A DNA stretch of 64,000 nt, from NCBI GenBank assembly GCA_025331435.1, contig JAIWNI010000031.1, forward strand, positions 186,001 to 250,000, in the 5' to 3' direction. Every line of letters begins with the position of its first letter. The stretch's first letter is position 1. The notes below the pieces were generated by a model that made no database searches, had not been told where the DNA came from, and worked only from the letters and a program-made list of their open reading frames with translations. Position numbers and translations under genes: made by a program. Below, piece after piece: positions 35,581 through 46,420 of this stretch. The DNA comes from Choanephora cucurbitarum (Eukaryota > Mucoromycota > Mucoromycetes > Mucorales > Choanephoraceae).

Positions 35581-36764
35581 TGCTGACGAGTCCGGTGTCC
35601 TCTTCTTTGGTGCCCGTCCGGTGCTGCCTGAATCTCTGCGAAATGAAGCATTCGACCTTCTTCACTGCAACACTACTACAGGTCACCTAGGCACATCTCG
35701 TACACTACAACGGTTTATTCGTCTCTTCTACTTCCCAAACATGCAAGAATGGATAAAGAATAAAATCAGTTCCTGTGAAGTCTGTCAAAGGGTCAAGACT
35801 CCTCGCGTTACCCTCGGCCGAACGGCAATGGTGCATTCAGACTCACCTACGCAACCCTTCGAATATATCGCTATTGACACATTTGGTCCACTCCCGGTCT
35901 CTCGGTTGATGAATCGTTATATTGTGGTTGTTCAATGTCTCTTCTCGAGATATGTGGTACTGTATCCCATTCCAGAAAACAATGACTCTTGCTTGATCCG
36001 TTCACTGCTGAATCTCTTTGGCCATTATGGTCTCGTACGGTGTATCCTCAGTGATAATGGCAAGCCATACACTGGGCAGTTGGTTCAAAAGCTCGCTAGT
36101 CATCTCCAGGTGAAGCAAAAGTACACACCCGCGTATCACCCTCAGGCAAACGGGTTAGGTTGAACGCTTTATGGAAACCCTACGCAACATGATTGTCTCA
36201 TATATGGAACTGCGAACTCAACAGAATACTTGGGATGAACATTTGAACGAGTTCATGATGGCTTACAACTCAAGCGTGCACGAGTCTACGAAGTTCACCC
36301 CCTTCAGCTTGGTCCATGGCCGTGAACCGCGCATGTTGGTCTCTCCCGATTTTGGTTCGAAACCTCTGTCCCCTGCTGAACATCGAGCTCAAGTACAAGA
36401 CTATCTCAAACGAGCCTACGCTGTGGTTCAGTTGGAAAATGTCCATACACAGGCCAAGAATGCCATGCTGTTCAACGAACACCGACAGACACCGACATTC
36501 CAACTTGGCGACGCTGTGCTGGTCTACTTTGCTGTTCAGTCGAACTCATCAATGGGGCGTTCTGGAAAAATAACTCGAAGTTGGCGTGGTCCTTTTCTGG
36601 TAACGGAACCTCTTTCTCAAGACAGGTATAACTTGGTGGAAGTCTCGACAATGAAAAGCTGGACAAATGTGCATGCCTCGCGAATGAAACCGTACAACTA
36701 TGAGAATGTGGCCATTCCTCTGAATAACCCCCCGGATGTCATGAGCGCTGGATCTGAATTCTGA
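35580..36764 (+). pseudogene. Retrotransposon integrase, frameshifted
   Basis: Linker and HHCC zinc-binding region (H...GHLG, then CEVCQRVK) are followed by the catalytic core with first Asp in IAIDTFGPLP, second Asp in CILSDNGKPY and the YTPAYHPQANG motif. A +1 change at about 36158 separates this from the segment 36171-36764, which carries the helix after the third acidic residue and the C-terminal region (SWRGPFLVTEPLSQDRYNL). A stop at 36762-36764 ends the frame 27 bp inside the right LTR. No chromodomain was recognised. Confidence 0.88.
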
Positions 36765-36991
36765 GAGAATCCATCTGATTGGTTGATAGGCAAAAGAACT
36801 TCCTTTAGCCCTTAGAAAATTCTGGATACTTCATATCGCCCTAACGACTACTAGAAATTTCTATGCTACTTAATATAAATAATCCTCTTATTCATATTCA
36901 ATAAAGATCATCTTTTTATTCTTCCTCATAAATATCTGCTTTCCTGCCCTTTTAGGCAACTTCTGAAGATTCGAACCACACACTTATTTTA
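36737..36991 (+). repeat. Right LTR (255 bp)
   Basis: Direct repeat of the left LTR, apparently without a mismatch. The integrase frame overlaps its first 28 bp. Its TATA-like box falls at 36874-36881, and its end lies 69 bp before the start codon of the dioxygenase gene at 37061. Confidence 0.95.
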
Positions 36992-37060
36992 ATAACATTG
37001 GATTTGTACCACACATCCTTTTTTATCTCCTTTTTTTTCGCTTTTCTCTTCAAAAAACAA

Positions 37061-38136
37061 ATGATCACTGATATAAACAATATTCCTGTTGACCAAGCAC
37101 TCAAAGAAAATGGATTTGTCATTGTCGATAATCTAATTCCTGAAGACATGTTTGAACGCTTAAAAGAAGCTTGCGACCGCGTTGTAGAACGTGCACGTAA
37201 AGGAGATTGGAAGTATAGGTAACCCCGTCTAAACAAATTCATCTTTTTCTGTATATTTCATTTACTCACTAATGATCAAATAAAGACGGCTGGTTGGTAC
37301 TCAATTTCCCCCTTGGACTGAAGGAACTGATGTATGGGGCGTACAGCACTTGATCCATCCAGACCTTCACGAACCTGTTTTTGCGGAATGGTACGGCTGC
37401 ACAAGGTTGCTTGAGACTGTCCAACAATTAACAAATGCCAAACACAACGAGCTTCAATTAGGTAACAATTTAACTTTACAAATGCTTCACCTTTATCCCG
37501 AATTATCCAGTATGAATACTTAAATGAGATTTTATTTAGAATTATTTAACTTGTTGATTAATCCACAGGATTCGGATTTTGATCTAACATGGCATCGAGA
37601 TGCAATCAAAGCAGAAGCATCAGAACAAGAAGAAGCCGAAAAGCTCTCTATTCCTCATTATGGTACTCAATGGAATACGTAAGTAAATGAAAAAGATAGA
37701 AAGGAAAGAAATAATAATAGCCCTATTTAGAGCACTTTATGAAGACGCATGCTTGTACGTTGTTCCTAATTCTCATAGGCGAGTTCGTACTGAATCTGAA
37801 CGGAATATCACTCTTCATGACCCAAAGAGTAACAAGATGCCGGGACAGCTAAAAGTCGTGCTAAAACCAGGCCAAACTGTCTTTTATGATAACAATATCT
37901 TACATCGCGCATCTTATGTCTGCTCACAAAAGCGTGCGACTTTGCATGCCAGTATGGGAACAATTGAAGGCGGCCATTATAGAGCGTCATGTATTCTTCA
38001 ACATGGTCTGGGCTGGATGAAGACCGATGCATTCAAGAATACTTTACCAGCATCTCTTCTTCAGCCTCTTGCTAATCTTTTAAAGATGGCCGAAGAAGCT
38101 GGTATACCCGATTTGGAAGCGAAACCTATTCACTGA
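37061..38136 (+). CDS. Phytanoyl-CoA dioxygenase (PhyH) family Fe(II)/2-oxoglutarate oxygenase
   Basis: Four exons (37061-37218, 37286-37461, 37540-37678, 37731-38136), 292 aa. An N-terminal ENGFVIVDNLIPEDM stretch is typical of PhyH proteins. The metal-binding triad is visible: H-x-D in TWHRDA (H130, D132) and the distal His in NILHRASYV (about H216). Basic residues downstream could bind 2-oxoglutarate. Substrate cannot be inferred; fungal PhyH-family enzymes act on varied lipids and secondary metabolites. The gene starts only 69 bp after the right LTR of the retrotransposon, so its native promoter has been displaced or replaced. Confidence 0.88.
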
Positions 38137-38637
38137 CGGATATTTCCCTATTTGACAGAATACATAATTTAGTTGTATCGTGTATGTACTAAAATGGATC
38201 AGATTCATCTCAAGGAGCGATTGTTGAAAATGAGCTGATTAGAGTTTTAAGGGGTGTGTATTCAAATAAGAAATTGTCTGTTTTGTGTAACAACACAACG
38301 TTAGCATGGCTTGATATCAAAGTACAACGAAGTGGCAAGTCAATTAAGAGACTGAACACATTTATCTCTTTTCTTACTTGCAACTAAAACGTCGAAACAA
38401 AAGACGCATCATATAATTGAGATATTTGTATAAACGCTTATTCTTTTCTCTTTTTCGTTTGTCATTTGCCTGTAACATTCATGCTCAAAGGCAAAATCGA
38501 TAAAAAAGGCAAGTTTAAGGGGGGAAGAGAATTAAGTCTATATATGAATTGCAACATCCAGTTGTCTATTTGTTGCCTCAGTTTCTTCTTTTCTCTTCTT
38601 TTCTCCCGTCTTTTCTTTCTCTCATTTTGATCGAACA
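38137..38637. other. Intergenic with pyrimidine-rich promoter
   Basis: About 500 bp. The last 60 bp before the ATG at 38638 are almost wholly T/C. No other feature. Confidence 0.5.
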
Positions 38638-40151
38638 ATGGACACTTCCCAATACATTAATAGAGCAATTCAACCAGATAGTTCAGAACAAGCTGCCAAA
38701 ATAGTCTCACTTCTTTCTTTTTCCTTGCTATCTTCTCTTTTTGGAATAAAGACATACAATGTTCACTTTAGATATCTGACTTATTCTCGATGGCTTGTAT
38801 TGACACTCTATGTATTCTCGTGGGTGTTTACAGTGACTAGTATGGTGCTTGTTACAACAAACAACAGTATGCTATTTAAGTTCATTTTAATTCCATTTCC
38901 TTACATTATTGCTTTAGATAACTATACGTCGTGCTTTCTCTCTATTATGGTCTGTGACATTTTCTATGCGGGAACCAAGATCGCTATTTATGCATGGTAA
39001 GGCCTTATCTTTCTTAGTTTGTTTATTGTTTCCTCTGCTTCATGTACCAAACACATCGTCAAACAGGCTAATTGAGAAAATCTATGTGGTTTCTTCTATT
39101 CGGCAAACAAGATGGAAATCCAAGGCCTATCGTTTCAATGCTTCTCTTTTGTTGCCTTATATTGCAATTTTTACACTTATGGTAGATTGACATTGTTTAG
39201 TAGAAAGGAAAAAGTCTTAACGTCTTACATAGTTAGTATTCCATGTAGCAGAAATCGATGAAACTGGAGCCTGTATTATCGGCTTGAAAAACGTTGCCTC
39301 TCTTCCTCTTCTAGTGAGTCATTGATAACGATAAAAGATAATCAGACAGAAACAAAAACTAACATCACCTTTCTCTCATTCTCTATAGATCTATGACTTT
39401 GTAAGGTTCATTTACAATCGAAAAGCATAGACACATTGTATTTAACGGTGCATTTCTTTTTTTCTATAGATAATCAATCTTTATATGACTATCTTTTTCA
39501 TAAGGCCCTTAACAAAATTAGGGTCTACATCGAAAATAGGTTGGAAAGCTTCCAGACTCAACGAGGTTGCACTTCGTACTTTGGTCGCCTCTATTGTCTG
39601 TTTAGTTGCCTCATTTGCCAACATTTTTGCTCTCATCATGTTTAAGGGAAGAGAAAGAGGCCTAGTTTGTCTAACATGCTGTACTGTTGATGTCACTATT
39701 AATGTGATCACAGTGCATTGGGTAATTAGCATACCAGATAACAGAAGAAAAATACAGGCAACTCATTTTATCTTTTTTGTTTTAGGTGACATCACAAACA
39801 CCAGGAAAACGCATTAAAGATACTGGAGCAGATATTTCAACACATCTCCAGAGAGAATCGATGTCAAATGACAATGAAGCCAATCCAGCTGAGGCGTTTC
39901 ATAGTAATCATAGTGATGTTGATTTGAGGGTCGCACAACAAACCAGTAACAAAGTTGGCGAAGACTTTTATGGTTTCACTAATCCCGACTTTACTCACTT
40001 CAAAGCTGCACCTCCTTATTATCCTTCTAACGACAAAAATACACTTAAACAGAAAGAAGTAAAGTTCGACCAAATCTCAGCAGATAGCCATATCTCTGTA
40101 CCATCTATTCATGAATCTCAAAACAGCCGAAGATCCCTGACAAAGCAATAG
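38638..40151 (+). CDS. Orphan seven-helix membrane protein
   Basis: Six exons (38638-38996, 39067-39181, 39233-39313, 39389-39400, 39470-39721, 39786-40151) give 394 aa. Exon 4 is only 12 nt, encoding IYDF. About seven hydrophobic segments are seen: near residues 22-40, 52-75, 80-118, 138-160, 172-200, 212-236 and 241-260. A hydrophilic Ser/Asn/Asp-rich tail of about 120 residues follows. The layout, with an outside N-terminus and a long polar C-tail, resembles GPCR-like proteins. I see no diagnostic motif of a named GPCR class and do not recognise the family. Splice phases are all consistent, so the gene is probably real and intact. Confidence 0.75.
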
Positions 40152-40281
40152 GCTATGTATTTTATCGCAAATGTTGCTATTCAATTGTACTATTTTAAAT
40201 AAACTCTCAAGAATCATACAGAAAACAATGAAATTTACAACCAACAGCCTTTCTTCTCTTTTAAAATACATATATTAGCTT

Positions 40282-41305
40282 ATGAACGACGATCAAGACT
40301 CATCACAATTCTACTCATCCAATCTCTCTATTGATCAGCTCAATAGATTTGATTCTGATGACTACAGAATTGACCAAGTACCAATGGATCTTGAAGATCC
40401 CTTAAACCCATCTTCTGGATTAAGCCAGAGTGATCAACAAGACTTGCAAGAGGCAAGTGATAGAGAAGATAACGCGGATAGCTCGAGGGTAGATGATGCT
40501 GCTAAAGAAAGTACTGCACTATCTGTCTATAGAGAAACTCATCCAGACCACGATCAACTTGAAGCTGGCGGACGTGAGATTGCAGACCATGAAGCTATTT
40601 GGGGTGTGTCTTCTTTTCGACCACCTCATTGGGGTCTTGATAAATTGAGAGACAACAATCCATTGACTTATTGGCAGTAAAAATTCAAAATTGGCTTTCT
40701 ATAAGCAACTCGATATCTTATATTTTCTTCTTTAAATGAAACAATAATTGACAACAACGATAGGTCTGATTGTCCAAACCCAAGATTGGATCATACAATT
40801 GACATCTACTTTCATAAGGCAACTTTTGTACGTCAGGTCTCTTTGTTTATTGATTTCTTTCAAGATGAAAGCTATACGCCCAAGACAGTTTCTGTTCGTG
40901 GTGGCTTGACTTATCGTAACCTTCAAGATATTGAGAAGATTGAATGTGGTCATATTGTTGGCTGGGTCAATATAGATATCACTCAAGCCAAGTAAATATC
41001 TTTTCTTTATTATCGGCATTTGCTTGCTCATTACTACTTTTCTCTATAGCGATGGAAAGCCTTTTAGATTGTTTTATCTTCAGATTTGTATCCTTAGCAC
41101 ACATCTAAATGGTAGAGATACACATATCCGTCAAGTCAAAGTATATTCAGGAGAACCGTAAGTCCACATTGTATTTGCATTAATTTCGACCTAATGTGCT
41201 TATAATCTACAAAGAAATTACGCATTTGTAGAAGAGGCTCAAGAAAAGAAAGTAGAGGAAGTGAAGCCTGTCAATAGAAGAAGATTCCATATAGGTGTTC
41301 GATAA
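40282..41305 (+). CDS. APC10: Anaphase-promoting complex subunit 10 (Doc1)
   Basis: Processivity and substrate-recognition subunit of the APC/C ubiquitin ligase, part of the D-box receptor. Four exons (40282-40676, 40764-40991, 41050-41157, 41215-41305), 273 aa. An acidic, low-complexity N-terminus of about 100 residues precedes the DOC domain: [58 protein letters not shown] and [13 protein letters not shown]. The C-terminus does not show the canonical Ile-Arg tail; it ends HIGVR. The gene begins 130 bp after the orphan membrane protein, on the same strand. Confidence 0.94.
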
Positions 41306-41371
41306 TTTGAGTCGTTTATTTATGTGGTATTTACAATAAAAAATGAGAGGTATCTTTCAAAAAATCGACGT

Positions 41372-41629
41372 TTACTTCTTGTTGCCTGTACCGTTAAGGC
41401 CATCAACAAAACCATTAAGTGCGCCATTGACAGTACCAGTAACAGTGTTCAAAGTGCCTTGGACAGCACCGGCAAGGTTAGCAGTGGTTTCTTGAAGTAA
41501 GCCATTACCATGCTGTGTTTGACCTTCGGACTTGAGACGTTCGTTGCCAACAGCTGAGCCAACAGTTTCTTTGGCATCACCGACAAATTGATCTTTCTTT
41601 GCTTCAGTCTTGGAGGGTTGGAAGGACAT
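41372..41629 (-). CDS. CsbD-like stress protein
   Basis: Single exon, 85 aa. It contains the CsbD pattern DQFVGDAKETVGSAVGNERLKSEG, followed by a Thr/Asn/Gly-rich amphipathic tail. CsbD-like proteins are small, highly charged and often induced by stress in bacteria and fungi; biochemical function is unknown. It lies tail-to-tail with APC10, with stops about 66 bp apart. Confidence 0.85.
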   Translation of the reverse strand: MSFQPSKTEAKKDQFVGDAKETVGSAVGNERLKSEGQTQHGNGLLQETTANLAGAVQGTLNTVTGTVNGALNGFVDGLNGTGNKK

Positions 41630-41926
41630 TGTTGTTAATATTTAAACTATATAATAAAGTGTGATCAACGTCTTTTTTAACGACCTCTTTTATATTAAAA
41701 TGAAACATTTCAATGCGTCATGGTTGCATATACCATTATCATCATCGTGACTTCATGATCGCCCTCTTGTTTCAATCTCAGAAGCTACGTGTAACTTGAG
41801 CTTATTTATGTCTCTAAAGGCATCTTAACGTCATTAGGATAATCCATATTTGTGTATTTATTATGATCATTCAAAGAAAGAAAAAAGGTAGAGTCTATAA
41901 AACAAAAACGAAAAAAAGAAGAAAAG

Positions 41927-44596
41927 TTATTCAAGCATATCATCATTATCGCCATCCAAATCAACTTTTTGTCGCTTAGTAACACGACCGCCCACACTTT
42001 CTTCTTTAGCGTAGTGTTTGCCAGTCTTTTCTCGTAATGATTCCACATTGTCTTCGTCCTGTGCCCATTCAAGTACAAGATGACGACCATACAAGTGAAT
42101 ATTGGCCATGTTGTCATATACGTTCTTTGCTTCTTGCTTTGTAAGGAAATCAAGGAAAGCAAAACCACGGTGTCCTCCATTGAACTTCTTTGGCATACGG
42201 AGTGATTTCAATTGACCATAAGTACTAACAAGAATTGTCAAAACTCTGTTTTCTTTTTTTCTTCTTCTTCATGTACTTACCCAAAAAGTTCTCGCAAATC
42301 TTTATCGGTAGCTTCAAAGGGCACGTTTCGCACCACCAATTTGGTTGTATCAGGTGTCTTGGATTTCTTGGACTTGTTATTTGTATCAGCCTTACGATGT
42401 GAAAGCTTAAGCTCAAGTGCATGATTATCAAGTTGATATCCCTATGACAAAAACAAACAAAAGAGTTTAGTTTTTTCTTTCTCTTTTCTAATTCTTGCCA
42501 ACTACCTGCATAGCATTTAAAGCCTTGAGAGCATTTGATTTGGTATCAAATTCAACAAAACCAAAGCCCATACTGAGTGTCTTACCAGGGTGCTTGGGAT
42601 CAGGCTTTACATTAATACGGGATGATCGGTAACCTGTAATACCCTTGAAGGCTTTTTGAAGTGATTCAGGTTTGGTATCGAAATTGAGGTTCTTGACGAA
42701 CAAAGTAGTGATATCACCGCTGTCATCAGTGTCTGCAGAAGAGGCCAACAGGTCAGCTGCACTTTTGACCTTTTCTGGTTCCTTTTTATCATTGTTGCCA
42801 TTAGGATCACGAACGAAAGAATCCTTGAACAGACCGCTGGGAGCCTTCTCAAGATATATCAAGGAATCCTTGTAACGACGGTAGGCCAATGACTTGAAAG
42901 CAGTTCTAGCCTCACTAGGTTCAAGGAATTCGACCACAGCAATTGTCTTGGCAGGAGGGATCAACAGACGACCCAACTCACCAAACTTGCCAAACAACTC
43001 TCGCAAGTCCTCTTCTGTTGTGCCATAAGGAATATTCTTGACCAATATAATGGTATCACTTCTGTCCTTTTTACCAAATGTGTCCAATACAATACCATGC
43101 TTTTCAAAGAATTCCTTTGTTTCATTGACAATCTGTGTCTCGGCTAATGCTAAACGAACAGCCACATTATCAGCATCAGGGTTTAACACCTCAGATTTAG
43201 ATACGCCAAGACGATCCGCAATTGATTCAGCAATAGCATCAGCCTAATTGATGAGAAAAAAATGTATAAATGACACAAGAAAAAAAAATAATACTGATTA
43301 GACTTACACTCATATACAAGGAATTCCAGTTAAAGTCATTGCCTGCGAGATTTCTACGTTTCTTTTCCTTCTCCTTCTTGACTGCACTTAGTTTAGTACC
43401 GTTCAAGCCCAAGATTTCTTCATCTTTGCTAGGAGGCTTTTCGTTTGCAGGAAGAATATGCAAAAGACGACCTTGAAAATCTTTCATGTCAAGACTTTCG
43501 TAGGCACTGACAGCATGTTCAGGCAACAAATAAAGAATATAAGCATATCCCTTGGACTTCTTTGTATCTTTGGCAATAGGCATATGAACTTCAGATAAAG
43601 CACCGTACTGACCAAACAAATCTCTTAAATCCTGTTCAGTACAAGCATAAGACAAGTTACGAACAAACAAACGACCTGTATCTTGGATCTTGTCTTTGGC
43701 ATCTTCTTTTTCTTCCTTCTTCTTTCGGTCTTCTTCTGTTTGCTCCTGACTATCCTCTTCCATAGCTTCTGCTGCATCTCCCTCTACTGTTTCTTCCATT
43801 TCTTCATCTTCAGCCTTGTCTTCAGCTTTATCCTCAGTCTTTTCTTTACTCTTGTCTTGCTTCTTATTGACTGGAAGCTCATCATAAAGGTCATCATCTG
43901 AATCAGCATAGTTGACTGTAGTGCTCTCGTCTGCTTCCTCTTTCTTCTTTTCCTCTATAGCTGACTCGTCATTAGTCCATGTCTTGCTTTTAGATCGAGA
44001 GGTCATGACGTCCAAATATTCCTTAAGTTTAGGATCGTTTTTGTCAGCATTCAACTTGTTAACAAACTCTTCTTTTTCTTGGTCCTTGCGCTGCTTATCA
44101 CGGAAAGCATCTGTTTCCTCTACGGCAAATTCATTCTGTTTTTTCTTGTTGCTGCCTGTCAATCGATCATGAGCAGAAGAGCCTTCTGAATATTTACTCC
44201 AGGCACGAGGAAGGTTTTCAGAGCCATAAGCAATGGCCTTTTCTACAGTAATTCTAGATGTGTTGATAAAAGTATTGTTGTAATATTGAATAGCGGCCTC
44301 TGCAGTAGCTTCATTCTTATAACCAATAAAACCAAATCGGCGTGATGTGCCCCACCTTTAGATAAGTGTGAGCCTTTTTCATGTCTGTAAATATGTTTGC
44401 TTTTTCTTTTAACCTACTGTGTCTTCATTAGCTTAGCATCAGTCACCTCGCCCTTTTTGGCGAAATGTTCTCTAAACTTTTCTTCAGAAAGTTCTTTGGG
44501 TAAGTTCTTGACAATCAAACGAGACCTAAAAGTTGTTTGTTTGAGTGGTAAGTATGCTTTGAGGTTGAGTCAGATCAAGAAAGATCGTTCTTACAT
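41927..44596 (-). CDS. MRD1: Multiple RRM protein MRD1 (RBM19 homologue), 35S pre-rRNA processing factor
   Basis: Binds pre-rRNA and U3-associated particles and is needed for early 18S processing. Exons on the minus strand: 44596-44595 (AT of the start codon), 44525-44418, 44355-43308, 43243-42506, 42441-42281, 42224-41927; 784 aa. Five RRMs are seen, the number in yeast Mrd1: about 2-80 ([10 protein letters not shown]), 265-345 (RLFVRNLSY), 449-520 ([12 protein letters not shown]), 560-640 ([11 protein letters not shown]) and 665-745 ([12 protein letters not shown]). An acidic/Lys-rich linker lies between RRM1 and RRM2. The start codon appears to be split by intron 1: ATG is AT|gtaag...ttttag|G, and TCTCGTTTG then encodes SRLIV as in RBM19. 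The total is a multiple of three only with this model. Confidence 0.92.
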
Positions 44597-45243
44597 GGTG
44601 ATCTGGTTTCTTCGAGAAAGAAGAGAAAAAAAAATAGACAGGTTCAACTCTAAATTTGTGCTTACAACAGTCACAAAGCAGCCACTAAAGTGTCAATGCA
44701 TAAACATTGTGTTACCTTTCAAATGAAGGTTATATTGAACTTATTTATCTTGTCTGCTCATGCATCAAAATCAATCGTTGACGATTCGGCCAAAAACTGC
44801 CATCACTTAAGCTTAAAGCTGTTTCATGTGTTATCATGCAATACACACACGCACTATTGTTTGATAAAAAAAAAAAGAAAAGAAGGTCTCCTTATCATGC
44901 CTGTCTAAAAAAAAACAAGCTTTCTTTTATTAAACAAAAGAATGTAGTATGACTTTGACCTCATGCATCTTTTATCAAGAGTCAATCTCATTTATTGAGT
45001 CAAGTTGCGTTTTTGTTGTTCATGTTGATGCAACACCTTATTACTTAGCACCCGATTGGCTCTATTGATTTGGTGTGTGAAAAAAAAATTCACACTCTTT
45101 AAACAGATGGCGCAATTCAGAGTCAATGTCAGGACATGGTAATCACGCAATTCAAAATTTTATAGAATGTATAAATAAGCAAGTATGAACATACAACCAA
45201 ACAGCCCTATTTACTTTTTTTTTTTGTTATATCACTCACTATC
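44597..45243. other. Divergent intergenic region
   Basis: About 650 bp between the divergent MRD1 and TauD-family genes, so it should contain both promoters. A poly-T run precedes the TauD start. No motif is asserted. Confidence 0.5.
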
Positions 45244-46365
45244 ATGTCTGCTGCTGTTTCTCGACCTAAAATTCAAAAAAACTGGCGAAGTTTTCACGTT
45301 GAAGGAGAAAACCATACATCTGATGCTCAATTCCCTGATCGTATCATTGGACCTTCTGTATGGGATGGCAAAACGCTAGAAGAGCATCATGAACAATGGA
45401 CCTATCACTTGACACCAGAAGACATTGATGATATTGATCAAGCATTACGCCACTTTTTGTCCTTGGATATTCCTCTCTCTCAAATCACATCGGATCATTT
45501 CCCTCTAGGTCACTTCAAGGACGTCTTATTAGAACAACGCAAAGGCCTATTTCACGGTCTGGGCTTTGGCCTGTTGCGTGGATTCCCTATCGAGCGCTAT
45601 GAACGCAAGGAACAAGTCATCATTTTTATGGGTATTGGGTCCTATATTGGTGTACGTAAACCTCAAAACGGTAAAGGACATGTCTTGGGCCATGTTAAGG
45701 ACTTGACAGAACACTCAACTACAAAGCAAGTCTATCTGCAAGATGATCCCACAACACGTATTTATGCTACTCGTAAAGCACAACCTTTTCATGTGGACGG
45801 CACAGATGTGGTAGCCCTACTCTGTTTATCAGAGGGTTATGAGGGCGGATTAAGTTCAATCATCTCTTCTCATACAGTCTACAATTGCTTAAGAGAAACA
45901 AGGCCTGACATAGTTGAATTACTGAAACAACCTTGGCTATGGGACCGTAAGAATGAACATGGGCCAGATGAGCCTGGCTATCTAGCTGCTTCTCCCTTAA
46001 ACTATCACCAAGGTCGTTTGTTTACCTTTTGGGGACCTCATTTCCTCGAGACAGTCAACCGGTTCCCTGGCGTTCATGTTGAGCAAGAGAAGTTTGAAGC
46101 CATGGATTATATCCAAAAGTTATGTGAGCAAGAGGCACTCAATATGCGTCTAAGAGTAGGTGATATTCAACTCGTCCAAAACTATCAGATTCTGCATGCT
46201 CGCACAGCCTATAAGGATATACCTGGGCATACACGTCACTTGCTACGTCTGTGGTTCTCTGTAAATACAAAAGAATATGGCTGGGAGTTGCCATTTGCTC
46301 AAGATGATTATCATTATAATTATCAATATGCCACAACACAAGTGGTAGCACTTGAAGCTGAATAA
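45244..46365 (+). CDS. TauD/TfdA family Fe(II)/2-oxoglutarate dioxygenase
   Basis: Single exon, 373 aa. Metal-binding residues are visible: H-x-D in PFHVDGTD (H183, D185) and the distal His in ILHARTAY (about H318), followed by Arg residues in RHLLRLWFS that would hold 2-oxoglutarate. The sequence resembles the fungal TauD-like group often annotated as taurine catabolism or clavaminate-synthase-like. Substrate is unknown. In contrast to its neighbours it has no intron. The next gene starts only about 55 bp downstream. Confidence 0.88.
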   Translation: MSAAVSRPKIQKNWRSFHVEGENHTSDAQFPDRIIGPSVWDGKTLEEHHEQWTYHLTPEDIDDIDQALRHFLSLDIPLSQITSDHFPLGHFKDVLLEQRKGLFHGLGFGLLRGFPIERYERKEQVIIFMGIGSYIGVRKPQNGKGHVLGHVKDLTEHSTTKQVYLQDDPTTRIYATRKAQPFHVDGTDVVALLCLSEGYEGGLSSIISSHTVYNCLRETRPDIVELLKQPWLWDRKNEHGPDEPGYLAASPLNYHQGRLFTFWGPHFLETVNRFPGVHVEQEKFEAMDYIQKLCEQEALNMRLRVGDIQLVQNYQILHARTAYKDIPGHTRHLLRLWFSVNTKEYGWELPFAQDDYHYNYQYATTQVVALEAE

Positions 46366-46420
46366 ATAAATGAATTTCTTTTTTTTTTCTGCATTCTTCT
46401 TTTTTCTTTATTTATTTGAA

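Larger units (their letters stand above)
31811..36991 (+). mobile_element. Ty3/gypsy LTR retrotransposon with identical LTRs and frameshifted coding region
   Basis: A 5.2-kb element bounded by two 255-bp direct LTRs (31811-32065 and 36737-36991) that I could not tell apart by eye. The four bases ATAA occur just before the left LTR (31807-31810) and just after the right LTR (36992-36995), consistent with a short target-site duplication. A tRNA-primer-like site starts at 32066. Domain order is Gag, CCHC knuckle, aspartic protease, reverse transcriptase, RNase H, integrase, which is the Ty3/gypsy order. Coding is disrupted at about 34179, 34190, 35136, 35545-35580 and 36158, each behaving as a net +1 shift. 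The internal region is noticeably more GC-rich than flanking host genes. No chromodomain is evident after the integrase. As written the element could not make a complete polyprotein. Confidence 0.95.
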
